A stretch of DNA of 64,000 nucleotides from Deroplatys truncata (taxonomy: Eukaryota; Arthropoda; Insecta; Mantodea; Mantidae): contig CM060989.1 of assembly GCA_030765065.1 (NCBI GenBank), positions 34,711,501 through 34,775,500 on the forward strand. The letters run 5' to 3'. This document shows positions 20,091-29,462 of the stretch, one piece after another. Numbering within the stretch: position 1 is the stretch's first letter; each line of letters opens with the position of its first letter. The notes beneath the pieces were generated by a model that was not told the DNA's origin, did no database searches, and saw only the letters and a program-made list of their open reading frames with translations. The translations under genes and the position numbers were made by a program.

Positions 20091-22228
20091 CTCTCATCCT
20101 GCTGTGTCGGTCCCTGGTTGTCGCGGTTGAACCATGTTTGCTTTTTTATGGTCCCTGTGTGTTTTGTTTGCGTGTTGTCATTTCGTTGGTGGTTTGACCG
20201 TGGGTTGTATTCTATATGTTCCCGTCGGTTTTCCTGAGGCCATGATGGTGCGTCTACGTTTTGTCCTGGGCGGCTGCGTTCATTGAAGGTTTTGTTCGGG
20301 CTGTGGCGTCCATCTTGTCTTGTTTCGTATTCACGGGGTTCCGGTGTGTTTGTGCCCCATGAGTTATGTCTCCGGCTCCCGTTCACTCTTACATAGTTTA
20401 TGTACCTTCTCCCGTTGTCTCGTGATGGGTTCCTGTGGAAATGGTTGTCGCCCCTGTGTCTCGTAAACTGGTTGCCCCTGTCATCGTATCTGTTTTGTTG
20501 AGGGTATGGACCTCGTCTTTGTTGATAGTTGGGGTGTGCCCTTAACCCACTGAAATTTTGTGTCGGTGCTCTATTTTCTGAGCTACCGCTCTGGTGTCCT
20601 TGTAGCGCCGTCAGCAGTTCTAGTGTGTCGGCAATGGTAGTCGCCCTAGCCACAATTAAATTATTTCGGATACTATCCGGGAAATGTCTCACGATTAATT
20701 TTACAAATTCATCTTCCTGCATGGGTGGATCTAGTAATTGGCTCTGTTGTGCCAGATCTAGGAAGTAGTCGATTAGTTGTTGCCCCTGTCCTGGTGTATA
20801 TTTCCCATTATTTATTCGTATTCTCACCGCGTATTGGGTGGTAGTATTCCAATATTTTGTTAGGAATAAGTGTTTGAAGTCAGAGTATGTGGTGTGGTCG
20901 CCGATCGCTAACCGGAACCAAGAGAGTGCCCTGCCTTGTAGCCCTTTCTTTATGATCAATAATTTCAAGTTTTCCGGAATTTGTTTCAACTCGAAATACG
21001 CGTCCAGATCCATAATGTATCGTTTCGCATTGTCTCGCAGGTCATTGAACTGTGGTACTGCTATCTCATTTAATAAATTGAAATGAATAGGGTATGCATG
21101 CACATTCATATAGCTATGTTCCTCATGAGCTAAACTAGAAGTTGGTGACTGCGACGACGCAAGCTGCACGTGAATTGCAGGTTGCGTTTCCGCGGTGATA
21201 TTTTCGCGAGAGGTGGCATGGTTATTGGCATTTTGATTTGACACATTCTGCTGTCTTGCTATTGTTGCTCTAACCTGTGCCAACTCACGCGAATTTTTGT
21301 CAATTAGTTCTAATGCCGTGTTGTGTTCTGCAGCTGCTTGGTTTGTTGAATTGGTGATGAGTTCTTTCATTGCTGTTATTTCTGTATTTATATTTTCCTT
21401 AATATTTACACATGCTGCTTGCAGATCACAATTCAGCTGTTCTTGGTTAACATGGTCAGCAGACATTTGTGTGACCCTTCCCTTTAAAGATTTTAATTCG
21501 GAGCATGCCTCCAGAACATCTGTTCTAATGCTAATGACCTCCGTTTGTAAAGACACTTGCCCTGCATTCATCTCCGACACTTGGGTTGCTTGTCGGTTTA
21601 CCTGCTCCTCTATTTGTGTTTGGTGTTCTGAGAATTTCGTGTTCATTTGCTCTAGAATTTTTGCCTCGAGTTTCTCCCCTTGGGCAACTAATTGTATGTG
21701 TACCTGGCTCATCAGTCTCTGTTCTAATTGTTTGAGGGTTTCCTCCTGTGCTGTTAGTTTTGCGTTTAGTGTCTCTCCTTGTGTCTGAATTTGTGAGTGT
21801 AATGTTTCACCTTGTGCGGTGATTTTCTCACCTTGTGTCTGAATTTGTGATTGTAATGTTTCACCTTGTGCGGTGATTTTCTCACCTTGTGCAGTGATCT
21901 GAGAATGCAGTGTTTCACCTTGTGCGGTGATTTGAGAGTTAAGTGTTTCACCTTGTGCGGTGATTTGAGAGTGAAGTGTTTCACCTTGTGCGGTGATTTG
22001 AGAGTTGAGTGTTTCACCTTGTGCGGTGATTTGAGAGTTAAGTGTTTCACCTTGTGCGGTGATTTGAGAGGTAAGTTGCTGGAATTGTATAAACATTTGT
22101 TGAATAACTGCCTCTAGTGTATAGGGATTTTCGGCACGTTCTTGTTGATTAGTTGTTTCTGTTGTTTGTTCCTCCGTAAGGGCGTTCTCCATGGTGATGT
22201 TTGTTGTTTTGCCGTTACGGAGTAACAT
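20048..22228 (-). CDS. gag: Gag protein with 11-residue repeat array
   Basis: 726 codons, uninterrupted. Residues 54-108 are five tandem copies of SQITAQGETL(N/H), followed by two 18-residue variants containing KITAQGET, then degenerate units to about residue 175. The whole stretch to about 340 is predicted coiled coil by its heptad/hendecad pattern. Residues about 385-555 match the Retrotrans_gag domain (AVPQFND near the start, LSWFRLAI, FLTKYW, RHFPDSIRN). The C-terminus (about 570-726) is rich in R, N, Q, G and has no CCHC zinc knuckle; RNA binding probably uses the basic RG-like segments (inference). The first ATG at 22228 lies 175 bp from the 5' LTR. It forms the particle shell of the element (family knowledge). 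Confidence 0.92.
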   Translation of the reverse strand: MLLRNGKTTNITMENALTEEQTTETTNQQERAENPYTLEAVIQQMFIQFQQLTSQITAQGETLNSQITAQGETLNSQITAQGETLHSQITAQGETLNSQITAQGETLHSQITAQGEKITAQGETLQSQIQTQGEKITAQGETLHSQIQTQGETLNAKLTAQEETLKQLEQRLMSQVHIQLVAQGEKLEAKILEQMNTKFSEHQTQIEEQVNRQATQVSEMNAGQVSLQTEVISIRTDVLEACSELKSLKGRVTQMSADHVNQEQLNCDLQAACVNIKENINTEITAMKELITNSTNQAAAEHNTALELIDKNSRELAQVRATIARQQNVSNQNANNHATSRENITAETQPAIHVQLASSQSPTSSLAHEEHSYMNVHAYPIHFNLLNEIAVPQFNDLRDNAKRYIMDLDAYFELKQIPENLKLLIIKKGLQGRALSWFRLAIGDHTTYSDFKHLFLTKYWNTTTQYAVRIRINNGKYTPGQGQQLIDYFLDLAQQSQLLDPPMQEDEFVKLIVRHFPDSIRNNLIVARATTIADTLELLTALQGHQSGSSENRAPTQNFSGLRAHPNYQQRRGPYPQQNRYDDRGNQFTRHRGDNHFHRNPSRDNGRRYINYVRVNGSRRHNSWGTNTPEPREYETRQDGRHSPNKTFNERSRPGQNVDAPSWPQENRREHIEYNPRSNHQRNDNTQTKHTGTIKKQTWFNRDNQGPTQQDERCGGAFGINETTEN
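21790..22070 (-). repeat. 33-bp tandem repeat array within gag
   Basis: On the plus strand the unit contains CACCTTGTGCGGTGATTTGA, repeated at 33-bp spacing (22045, 22012, 21979, 21946, ...). Longer 54-bp variants lie at 21800-21890. Units differ by a few substitutions, so the array is recent. The antisense 94- and 83-codon frames are by-products of the array. Confidence 0.95.
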
Positions 22229-22383
22229 TCACTTTTCTCTTGGTGTATGAAATGTTGTTTGTACTTACTCGGTGCTGTTGTGCTGTGCTGCTGTTGGTCT
22301 AGTGATGGTGGCTGGTTCCTTGGCGGCGTCCTCCGTTGTGTTGGTGTGAGTGTTGGTTTGATAGGGTGCTAGGCGTGGGTGTA

Positions 22384-22402
22384 AGACACGTTGGGTGCCA
22401 TT
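22384..22402 (-). other. Primer binding site of the Gypsy element
   Basis: Two bases inside the 5' LTR, the minus strand reads TGGCACCCAACGTG. This begins with TGG, the complement of the tRNA 3' CCA. It is close to the tRNA-Lys-type primer site (TGGCGCCCAACG) with one mismatch. Confidence 0.7.
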
Positions 22403-22403
22403 T

Positions 22404-23530
22404 TGTAGCGGGGTTTGGAAAATAAAGGTAACGTTTCTGGTTGGTAAGGTCTTGGTGTAGGGTTTCAGGTGATTGCCGGCTGCTCAGGTAGAGGATGATG
22501 GGTTATGAGAATCTTACCTCAGGGATTGTGTGGATGGGAGGTGAATGATACTCACAACTCCTCTCAATGGCCCATTTATTATGAAGATCCACACTGTATT
22601 CGTACTGCAGGCCCTTCACACAAGACGCGTTCCTATCAGTTTTCCCCCGTTACAGTCTCCGTGCTTTTACCCTTGAATTTATTCTATTTCTCCTTTACTT
22701 ATAATATGACTTTTGTCATCCCTAGCTACCCTATCTCTTTTCCCGATATAGAACTCTAACATTCTCTTTCTATCTCCTCCCAACACAAACTAGATCGTCT
22801 TCATCCTAGCTCTTCTCAACGCAGAGTTTTACATCCTACTCATAGCTCTTCCCGACACAAAGTTTTTACGTCCTCCTCCTAGCTTGTCCCGACACGAAGT
22901 GTTCCATCTTTCGCGTGTCTAAAGCGCGCTCCTGCTCCTAGACCAAAATCTATTTCACGCCTCTTTTCTAGTTTTGTTCCCTGGTTTTACTATTCACGTG
23001 ACATTTAATCTTCCTTATTGGTTCTATGGCTCCTCTGCGATTTCTACCCATTGGTTCAATTTCATTGCCCTTAGGCTCAGTTAGCGTTTCTACTGTTACT
23101 CGTTATTCACGGCTGATTTAATTTTCTGTGCGCTTGAGTGACTAGCACATCCGTTTCTTTGTTTCGCCCGCCGGTGAGCACTCGGCGATTTCAATAGAAC
23201 CTAACTGTTCTCCGGCTAGTCTTTCCTGTATTTGTTAAGTGTTTTGCCCTCTGGCATATTTTCTTGTGTCTGTTTCCTTTCACGTTCTTTTACTTTCTGA
23301 TCTATTTCTACGTGCCTCTATTTTATTTTATTTCATCCGTAATAATATTTTATTTCATTTCTACTTTATTTTATTTCATCCATAATAATGTTTATTCCCC
23401 CCTTTACTTAATCTTTAATATTCTCTTTTATCTCCTTCTTATTTTGTTTGATTCGCGCATTAATCTTAACTTTTCTTCTGGCTATGGTTATTCTTGTACT
23501 CACGGAGTACTCGCGGATCTTATCACTTCA
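22404..23530 (-). repeat. 5' LTR of the Gypsy element
   Basis: 1127 bp. It directly follows the primer site on the minus strand and ends against the CTAG duplication at 23531-23534. Confidence 0.95.
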
Positions 23531-23646
23531 CTAGACAGCGTTCGAATTTGTAAAATATCAATAATATTATACTAATTCCTGAAACTAACAGATATGACAT
23601 TTAGAACGCGTTCTTGAAACAAGAGAAATGACGTTTAAAAAAGCGG

Positions 23647-23941
23647 GTCGTCCTCCGTGGTGTAATGACTACCATGCTAGCCTCTAGTTCTCGAGATCGT
23701 GGGCTCAAACTCGATGGAGGGCAATGGATTTTTTTCGGGTGTAAAAATCCTTAGCATGGCTTCCTTTGGAAGGGAAGTAAAGCGGTGGTCCTGTGTTGCA
23801 GATTTACGGCACGTAAAAGAACCTCAAGCCTGATAAGGGGGCCTCTGAGCAAAATTATCGGTCTTTCACGTCCGTTTTGAATGCGACGCTAAGGATCATA
23901 GCAGTTAAAAAGCGTCCATAAATAAAATTTAAAAAAAAAAC
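23647..23941 (+). mobile_element. tRNA-derived SINE S1, copy a
   Basis: Head TCCTCCGTGGTGTAATGACTA (box A) and GGGCTCAAACTCG (box B). The body contains TTAGCATGGCTTCC and TTTACGGCACGTAAAAGAAC, and the tail AGCGTCCATAAATAAAA runs into an A-tract (23931-23940). Target duplication TTAAAAAAGCG at 23635-23645 and 23942-23952. Confidence 0.85.
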
Positions 23942-24477
23942 TTAAAAAAGCGAGATGTCAAATATTTTATTGACTCGCTAGCAGTCATTTTTCAGTGAAA
24001 TTATTTTCACCATATTTTGCCTTACACCAGGCAATGAAACGATTAAATGCTACATCATATTGCTTTCTGGATTTTTTGGGTAAGTATTTCTAGCTTTATT
24101 CTTTCTGTTGCTTCTATAATTTCACCTGGCATTTCCATTTCAGTTTCTTCTGAATTCTTGATTTCCGCCATTTAAGCTTTATGTAGGTTATACATACTAG
24201 ATAAAATAATAACGTTTTAAATACAAGAAAGCAGAAATATACGTATAAGTTAACTCTACAACGAACTGCGATAAATTGAAGTATGACAATTTGTAATGTG
24301 AACAGATAATGCGAGCGCCATGAGAAATAAATAATGTAAAAAGACATAGGTAATGAAAAATAAAACATAATCAAACCAAGTCAGTTATTAAACATGTGCA
24401 AATGCAAAGGGTAATTGCCATGTGATTGGACTTAAAACCAAAGTTGGTCATACCGAAGATTATCGACTAGTGAATGA

Positions 24478-24546
24478 AGTGAAGTCCTCTTCATTCTGAA
24501 GGAATTTTGTGCAATCTTGTATAACTGGTAAACGTTAAGCGATAGA
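24478..24546 (-). repeat. Repeat R, short fragment
   Basis: Only the block 'gaagtcctcttcattctgaagg' through 'aaacgttaagcgatag' is present, ending next to the Polinton integrase remnant. Confidence 0.6.
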
Positions 24547-25066
24547 ACACCAGGTATGTTTAAATCCTCCGTGGTAGAACGATTCAATCGAACTTTAAAG
24601 ACAAAGATTTATAAATACTTCACGTACAAAAACTCGTACCGCTATGTAGATGTTTAAAGTAAATTTGCCAAGCCTTACAACAGCTCCGTTCATTTCCTTC
24701 ACCCGCGTTAATGCTAGAAACATTCTGGAATAAATTAAAACGAGAGAAGGATAAAGTGAGGGAAAGGCCTGTTTAATTTACCGCGGGACAAACCGTTAAA
24801 ATCGGCGAAGAAAAAGATGAAGCTTGCCAAAGGTTTTGACCAATATTATTCTATAAATTTTTAAAATTGCCAAGGTTATTAATCATTCACCTCAACCCGT
24901 TTACGAATTGGAAGATCTGAACAGAACTCCTGTAAAGGGATAATTTTATATCTACAAGCTTACACCTTATAAAAAACATGAAAATAAAGTATTAAAGTCC
25001 AGGTTGCATAAGGGCATTAAAGAGTTTCTCGTCAGGTGTAAAGGATACGGACCCGAGTTTGATAGT
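24547..25066 (+). pseudogene. Polinton/Maverick integrase, C-terminal remnant with chromodomain
   Basis: A run of 36 open codons from 24547 contains VVERFNRTLK, the last catalytic (Glu) motif of the retrovirus-like integrase of Polintons, followed by KIYKYFT and a tyrosine-rich segment typical of that family. After stops and frameshifts, the region near 24770-24960 has the post-catalytic domain (QTVKIGEEK; VYELEDLNRTP). The block at 24985-25060 has KEFLVRCKGYGPEFDS, a chromodomain-like motif. The D,D part of the catalytic core is absent to the left. It belongs with the three following remnants, all forward. This is an old, broken copy with no functional product. Confidence 0.75.
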
Positions 25067-25430
25067 TGAATAAACGCTAAATGGACCAGTTCTTTGTCAC
25101 GCTTCCAAGCGATGCCAGCGCTAATTTGTATCCTGACAATATTCTTGCAAGTTTTGGAAATGGTCTAGCAGATACCATTAACTTAACGGTAAATGGGTGA
25201 GAGCAAGTGCTCAATTCTTAGAGCAAGACATTTTAAACGAAACTGGTGAACTAAACAAGAATGTAATTATAACCAAAGCGAGAAGAATTGCATTTGCTAA
25301 GAAGTTTAAGAGCTTTAGATTTGTATACAACCATAAATGTCAAATTAAAGATGATTTAAAATAACTTTTATTGACAGTTTCAGAGATATCTCATGCCGAA
25401 TCAAAAGGAGATATCGGACTTGGAAATCTG

Positions 25431-25713
25431 TCGTCCTCCGTGGTTTAGGGGAACCATGTTAGTATCTAGTTCCAGAGGTCACGGTTTCAAACCCGGTGGA
25501 GGACGATGGGTCTTCTCGGGTGTAAAAATCCTTAGCATGGCTTTCTTCGGAAGGGAAGTAAAGCCGGTGGTCCCGTGTCTTAGATTTACGGCACGTAAAA
25601 GAACCTCAAGCCTGATAAAGAGGCCTCTGGGCAAAATTCTCATTATTTCGCGCCCAGCATAGAATGGGACGCTTAGAATCATAGTAGTTAAAGAGCGTCC
25701 ATAAATTAAAAAA
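25431..25713 (+). mobile_element. tRNA-derived SINE S1, copy b
   Basis: Starts TCGTCCTCCGTGGTTTAGGG with box B GGTTTCAAACCCGG, carries the full S1 body, and ends AGCGTCCATAAATTAAAAAA. It inserted between a Polinton remnant and repeat R. Confidence 0.85.
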
Positions 25714-25724
25714 TACTCAATTTA

Positions 25725-26835
25725 TTAGTGGGTATACAAACTATTCATACCAAAGTTGATTTTTCTATCTACTACATTTTAATCCAGATAAACCTGTGCA
25801 AAAATAGCTACATTACACATTTCGTTATACAAGAAGAGAACAGTGTTAGTCAAATGTTTAAGAGCTGGGCGCTATACGCTGGCGTTAAAATTCCATACTG
25901 TTTCCATGCAATCGTGAGAAACAACTGAAAATCGATGAGACTTACAGAACGATTCGAACCTCTAAGAACGGATATCCCAGAAATGTCTCATGCCACATAA
26001 AAACGTATTTTAAGTAAATTGTGTGTTTTAAGGAGATCTACATTTTTTGTATGGTATGTTTTCGTCTATCACATAACGTTTACCAGTTATACAAGACTAT
26101 ACAAAATTCCTTCCTAATGAAGAGGACTTCACAGGCTATTCCCCCAAAATTCAAGATATACATTTTATTTCCAATGTAAATGTATTTAACATATGATATT
26201 TTAATCAAAATCGTACAACCATTTTTTGAAAAATCAAAATTTTAGAAAAATATTTCATGTAAAGGGTAGTTGGTGGTGGGGGATTTTCTTGAAAATCTTC
26301 GTGTCGCATCTTTGAAAGGTACTGAACCTAAATACCAAATGTTGTAGTTATCCGACTTTTCGTTTTCGAGTTATGCTGTTCACACACACACACACACACG
26401 GACCTTTTTCTAAAAATGCATTCTTTGGATTCAGGTGCCTCTAAAAATGTGTTTTCTGTCGTCCTCTGTGGTGTAGTCGTTACCATACTAGCCTCTAGTT
26501 CCCGAGGTCGCGGGTTCAAGCCGGGTGGAGGGCGATGGATTTTTTCGGGCGTAAAAATCCTTAGTATGGCTTCCTTCGGAAGGGAAGTAAAGCCGATGGT
26601 CCCGTGTCGTAGATTTACGGCACGTAAAAGAACCTCAAGCCTGGTAAAGAGGCCTCTGAGCAAATGTCCGGTCTTTCACGCCCATATAGAATGGGACGCT
26701 AAGAACCATAGTAGCTAAAGAGCGTCCATAAATAAAACTCCATTTCAACATGTATTTTTAGTGAAACCTCGGTATCGACTTTTTGGGTGGAATGTAATAC
26801 CTTCTCTACCTACTATATACGTGGCAGAGAAAGTA
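25725..26835 (+). repeat. Repeat R, forward copy split by SINE S1-c
   Basis: R blocks run from the 'gtgggtatacaaac' region to 26456, then resume at 26740 and end ACGTGGCAGAGAAAGTAAAA. The short start block is lost. A (CA)n run lies at 26381-26399. Confidence 0.75.
26460..26738 (+). mobile_element. tRNA-derived SINE S1, copy c
   Basis: GTCCTCTGTGGTGTAGTCGTT head, box B GGGTTCAAGCCGG, tail AGCGTCCATAAATAAAA. Diverged flanking copies of R sequence ('aaaatgtgttttctgt' left, 'aacatgtatttttagt' right) are consistent with a ~16-bp target duplication. Forward and reverse frames of about 100 codons here are not genes. Confidence 0.85.
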
Positions 26836-27583
26836 AAAAGGACTTGGAATGCTGTAAGGAAGAGTGGTTTCCCACATATTTGGCACCAGACAGCGAAACC
26901 AGTAAGGCAATCAGCATTCATCTGGTATTTACAAAAAACAAGAATGTAGTGTTTGACGATATAATATATTTTCCAACAAGGGTATACGGTTTGGGTGACT
27001 TGCAAACACCATAAAAATTCGCTGCCTAGTTCAGATATTTATAAGCTTGCCAATAAGACTATGTTCGTTGAAGTTAGCAATTACATAAAAATTCTCTTTC
27101 TCAGATCTGACCGAAAAACAGACTTACAATTCGATTACAATACAGAGCCCGTATTTGTCTACTGTAGTATAATAGAACCACAATTAATACGCGACGCTAC
27201 TATGTACCGGTGGAAAGAAATTTATTTCAAACTATCGCCATAGAACTAGTAAACAAATGTGGCACCTTAGCTAGAACTAGCAGTAGCATAAAATCGACGG
27301 TGTTGATACTACATTTAAAAAACATTTTTTTATTTCGGGTCTTACGCTATCGCCTTTAAGGATTTTTTATGATACAGAGTGATTTATGAAGAACTGATAC
27401 ATTTCTTTTTTTAATTATTCTGTTCGAAATTCACTCAATGCCCCAATTTTAGCACCAAATTAAACAACATGTCCTGGAGCTTCGATTGCCTGTTACTAGA
27501 TGCGCAATGTTCATGTTTTATTCGTAATTGTTAGTTTTATTGTCGCCAATTGTTTTTGAGATGTTGTTCTAGTCAACGTGAAA

Positions 27584-28613
27584 ATGGAGTACACATTAAA
27601 TAAACGACTCTTCCTTGTAAAGCGATACTGGATTAGAATTCAATTATAGCTACTCAAAGGGCATATCAGAGAGAATTTGGTGTTCGGAATCCTCCCCAAA
27701 GAAACACGATACTGGAACTGGTAAACAAATTGGAAAAAACTGGATCTCTGATAAGTGAAAAAGGCAAAACCCGTTCATCTAGGCTTCCCACGGTTGTGGA
27801 CGTAAGAGCACGACTGGATCAGTCACCAAAAAAATCATTAAGACGTTTGTCGCAGGAGACAGGGTACAGCTACTCAATGTGTCAGAGAGCTGTGAAAAGT
27901 GCAGGCCTAAAGCCGTATAGGATTACGGTTGTCCATCAGTTACAGGAACTAGATAAGGATAGACGACTGAATTATTGTCGTTGGTTTCAGGCGTTCATTG
28001 TGCAAACTCCTACCATATTGTCCACAACATGGTTCACAGATGAAGCATGGTTCCATTTATCCGGCTATGTGAACTCAAATAACTACGCTATTGGGCCAGC
28101 GAAAATGCACATGCCGTTCATGAAGCACCTATGCACCGGTTAAAATCGGAGTTTGGTGCGCAATATCCGCACAGAGAATAATGGGACCATTTTTTTTAAA
28201 ACAATGTGAACACTGCAGAGTACCGACGGATTTTCATGGAGTTTGCTGAGCAACTAGACGATGTAGAGCTGAGTCAAGGATATTTCCAGCAGGACGGCGC
28301 TACATGCCATACATCAAATGAATCCATGGCACTAATTGCAAGTTTCTTTGACGACCGGATAACTTCTAAGCACCTGTGGCCACCGAGATCTCCGGATTTG
28401 ACATAGCCGGACTTCTTTCTATGGGGTTACTTAAAAGACAGGGTTTATGCCACACGTCCCCAGGCATTGGACGATCTGAAGCACAAAATTACACAGGGGA
28501 TTCAAGCTATTGACAACAGAGTCCTCCAACGAGTGGCCAGTAACATGGAATGACGTGTTGAGTTGTGCCTTATGCAGGATGGAGGACATTTTCAACATTT
28601 GCTATACATGTAA
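27584..28613 (+). pseudogene. Tc1/mariner-superfamily transposase pseudogene (DD~38D type)
   Basis: ATG at 27584; stops and frameshifts throughout. N-terminal HTH region: LVNKLEKTGSL, then LDQSPKKSLRRLSQETG. First catalytic motif FTDEAWFHLSGYVN near 28040. Second: YFQQDGATCHTSNES near 28285. Third region: PPRSPDLT, then a stop, then DFFLWGYLKDRVY near 28410. About 38 residues separate the second and third Asp. The C-terminus (LCLMQDGGHFQHL) ends at 28613. It is related to the element at 51.5 kb but belongs to a different subfamily. Terminal inverted repeats were not identified; the element sits in the Polinton remnant. Confidence 0.85.
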
Positions 28614-28748
28614 ATATGACGCAGTATTTTATATCACAACACTAAATGCCAGAATGATTGTAGTGTAAATTAACATTATTGTATGACAATGATTTGAGAT
28701 GTTTGTTAATTATAAGCATTGTTAGGAAATAAGTTTACACGGCCTCAC

Positions 28749-29462
28749 TGAAACTGACAATAAGAGCAGGTAACAATGAGCGAGGGGGTGAGTTGATTAT
28801 TAATTAGAAGAGGCAAGCAATGACGTCAGATTGGCGCACTTTTCTGTAGAAATGGAGGGAATATCTTCCCTAGAGCATATGTGTTCGTAATTTTGATTGG
28901 ATATAAATATAGACGCTAATGTTGGCGCGTTTTATTAAGCAATAACAGCTCTGTTATAATGGTTAGGCATATTGGAGTGAGGAGTATAAATTCCTTGCCA
29001 GAGGCGGGTAACGCGCAGTTTGACAGAATAATTCACAAGGCAAACGTCGTTCAGTCCAACAGAATCATACAAAGGTTATACGTTGCACAGTTTAAGAGAA
29101 TCATTCACGCATTACACGTCGCTCAGTTTGACAGAATAATTCACGAGGTAAACGTCGCTCAGTCCAATAGAATCATACAAAGGTTATACGTCGCACAGTT
29201 TAAGAGAATCGTTCACGCGTTATACGTCGCGCAATTCTACAGAATCTCTCGCGTCTTAAAGTTGGTTATAAATGTGAAATACGCGAATTAATAATGTGCA
29301 GTAAATAAGTGATTATAGTGATATTAGAAAATATAACAGTTTCAGTCGGGCGTGTATCAAGAGTCAATATGTGAAATTAATTAAAAGTGACGGCAATAAA
29401 AGTGTAAAAACAAATTCTTTTATCAGTGTTATCTTTAGTAACAACTCCTTTCCGTTTACACA
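28749..29462 (+). repeat. LTR-like repeat L1, copy 1, with 36-bp tandem repeats
   Basis: Starts TGAAACTGACAATAAGAGC and ends TTCCGTTTACACA (TG...CA type). A TATA-like GGATATAAATATAGACGC lies near 28900 and an AATAAAAGTG signal near 29394. These are the marks of a solo LTR, but no target duplication was found. A reverse copy lies at 43262-43842 with fewer tandem repeats. The 110-codon frame at 28959 runs through the tandem array and is probably not a gene. Confidence 0.5.
29016..29249 (+). repeat. 36-bp minisatellite, 6.5 units, with 3-unit higher-order pattern
   Basis: Units start at 29016, 29052, 29088, 29124, 29160, 29196 and 29232, each beginning CAG. Units 1/4, 2/5 and 3/6 resemble each other most, giving a 108-bp higher-order period. 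In frame, units read Q(F/S)xRIIxxxxVx. Confidence 0.9.

Larger units (their letters stand above)
16315..23530 (-). mobile_element. Young Gypsy-type LTR retrotransposon with internal deletion (7216 bp)
   Basis: Two 1127-bp LTRs start TGTAGCGGGG and end TTATCACTTCA (TG...CA). A 4-bp CTAG duplication flanks the element (16311-16314 and 23531-23534). I found only two differences between the LTRs (16611/22700 C-T; 17412/23501 G-A), so insertion is recent. Genes read on the minus strand: 5' LTR at 22404-23530, short leader with a primer site, gag, overlapping pol remnant, a 1.18-kb non-coding stretch, 3' LTR. RT palm, RNase H and integrase core are missing, so it is non-autonomous. Confidence 0.95.
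16205..24475 (-). repeat. Repeat X copy 1, split by a Gypsy element and a SINE; carries a tyrosine-recombinase-like fragment
   Basis: The left part (16205-16314) and right part (23535-24475) match, in order, the contiguous repeat at 52755-53430. The minus strand at 24173-24010 encodes an N-terminal segment (MAEIKNSEETEME...; then, after a 1-nt shift, LPKKSRKQYDVAFNRFIAWC). This resembles the core-binding N-terminal domain of arthropod Crypton-like tyrosine recombinases. That assignment rests on motif memory only. The interruption by the LTR element and SINE a at 23.65 kb makes this the oldest layer here. Confidence 0.6.
25081..27243 (+). pseudogene. Polinton/Maverick conserved protein ('VTLPSD' family), split by insertions
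   Basis: Starts MDQFFVTLPSDASANLYPDN at 25081. A short conserved protein of Polinton-like elements often begins in this way, with function unknown to me. The frame breaks near 25200. A basic segment follows at 25250-25365. Repeat R and SINEs b and c interrupt it, and it appears to resume at 26835-27243 with VYGLGDLQTP and VFVYCSIIEPQLI, where a '(V/Y)VY.DIIEPQ.(V/I)GD'-type motif is expected. The assignment is from remembered family pattern. Multiple frameshifts and stops. Confidence 0.55.

Noticed and set aside
29016..29249. 36-bp repeats as a CRISPR array
   Set aside because: Units are contiguous without spacers and the context is eukaryotic.
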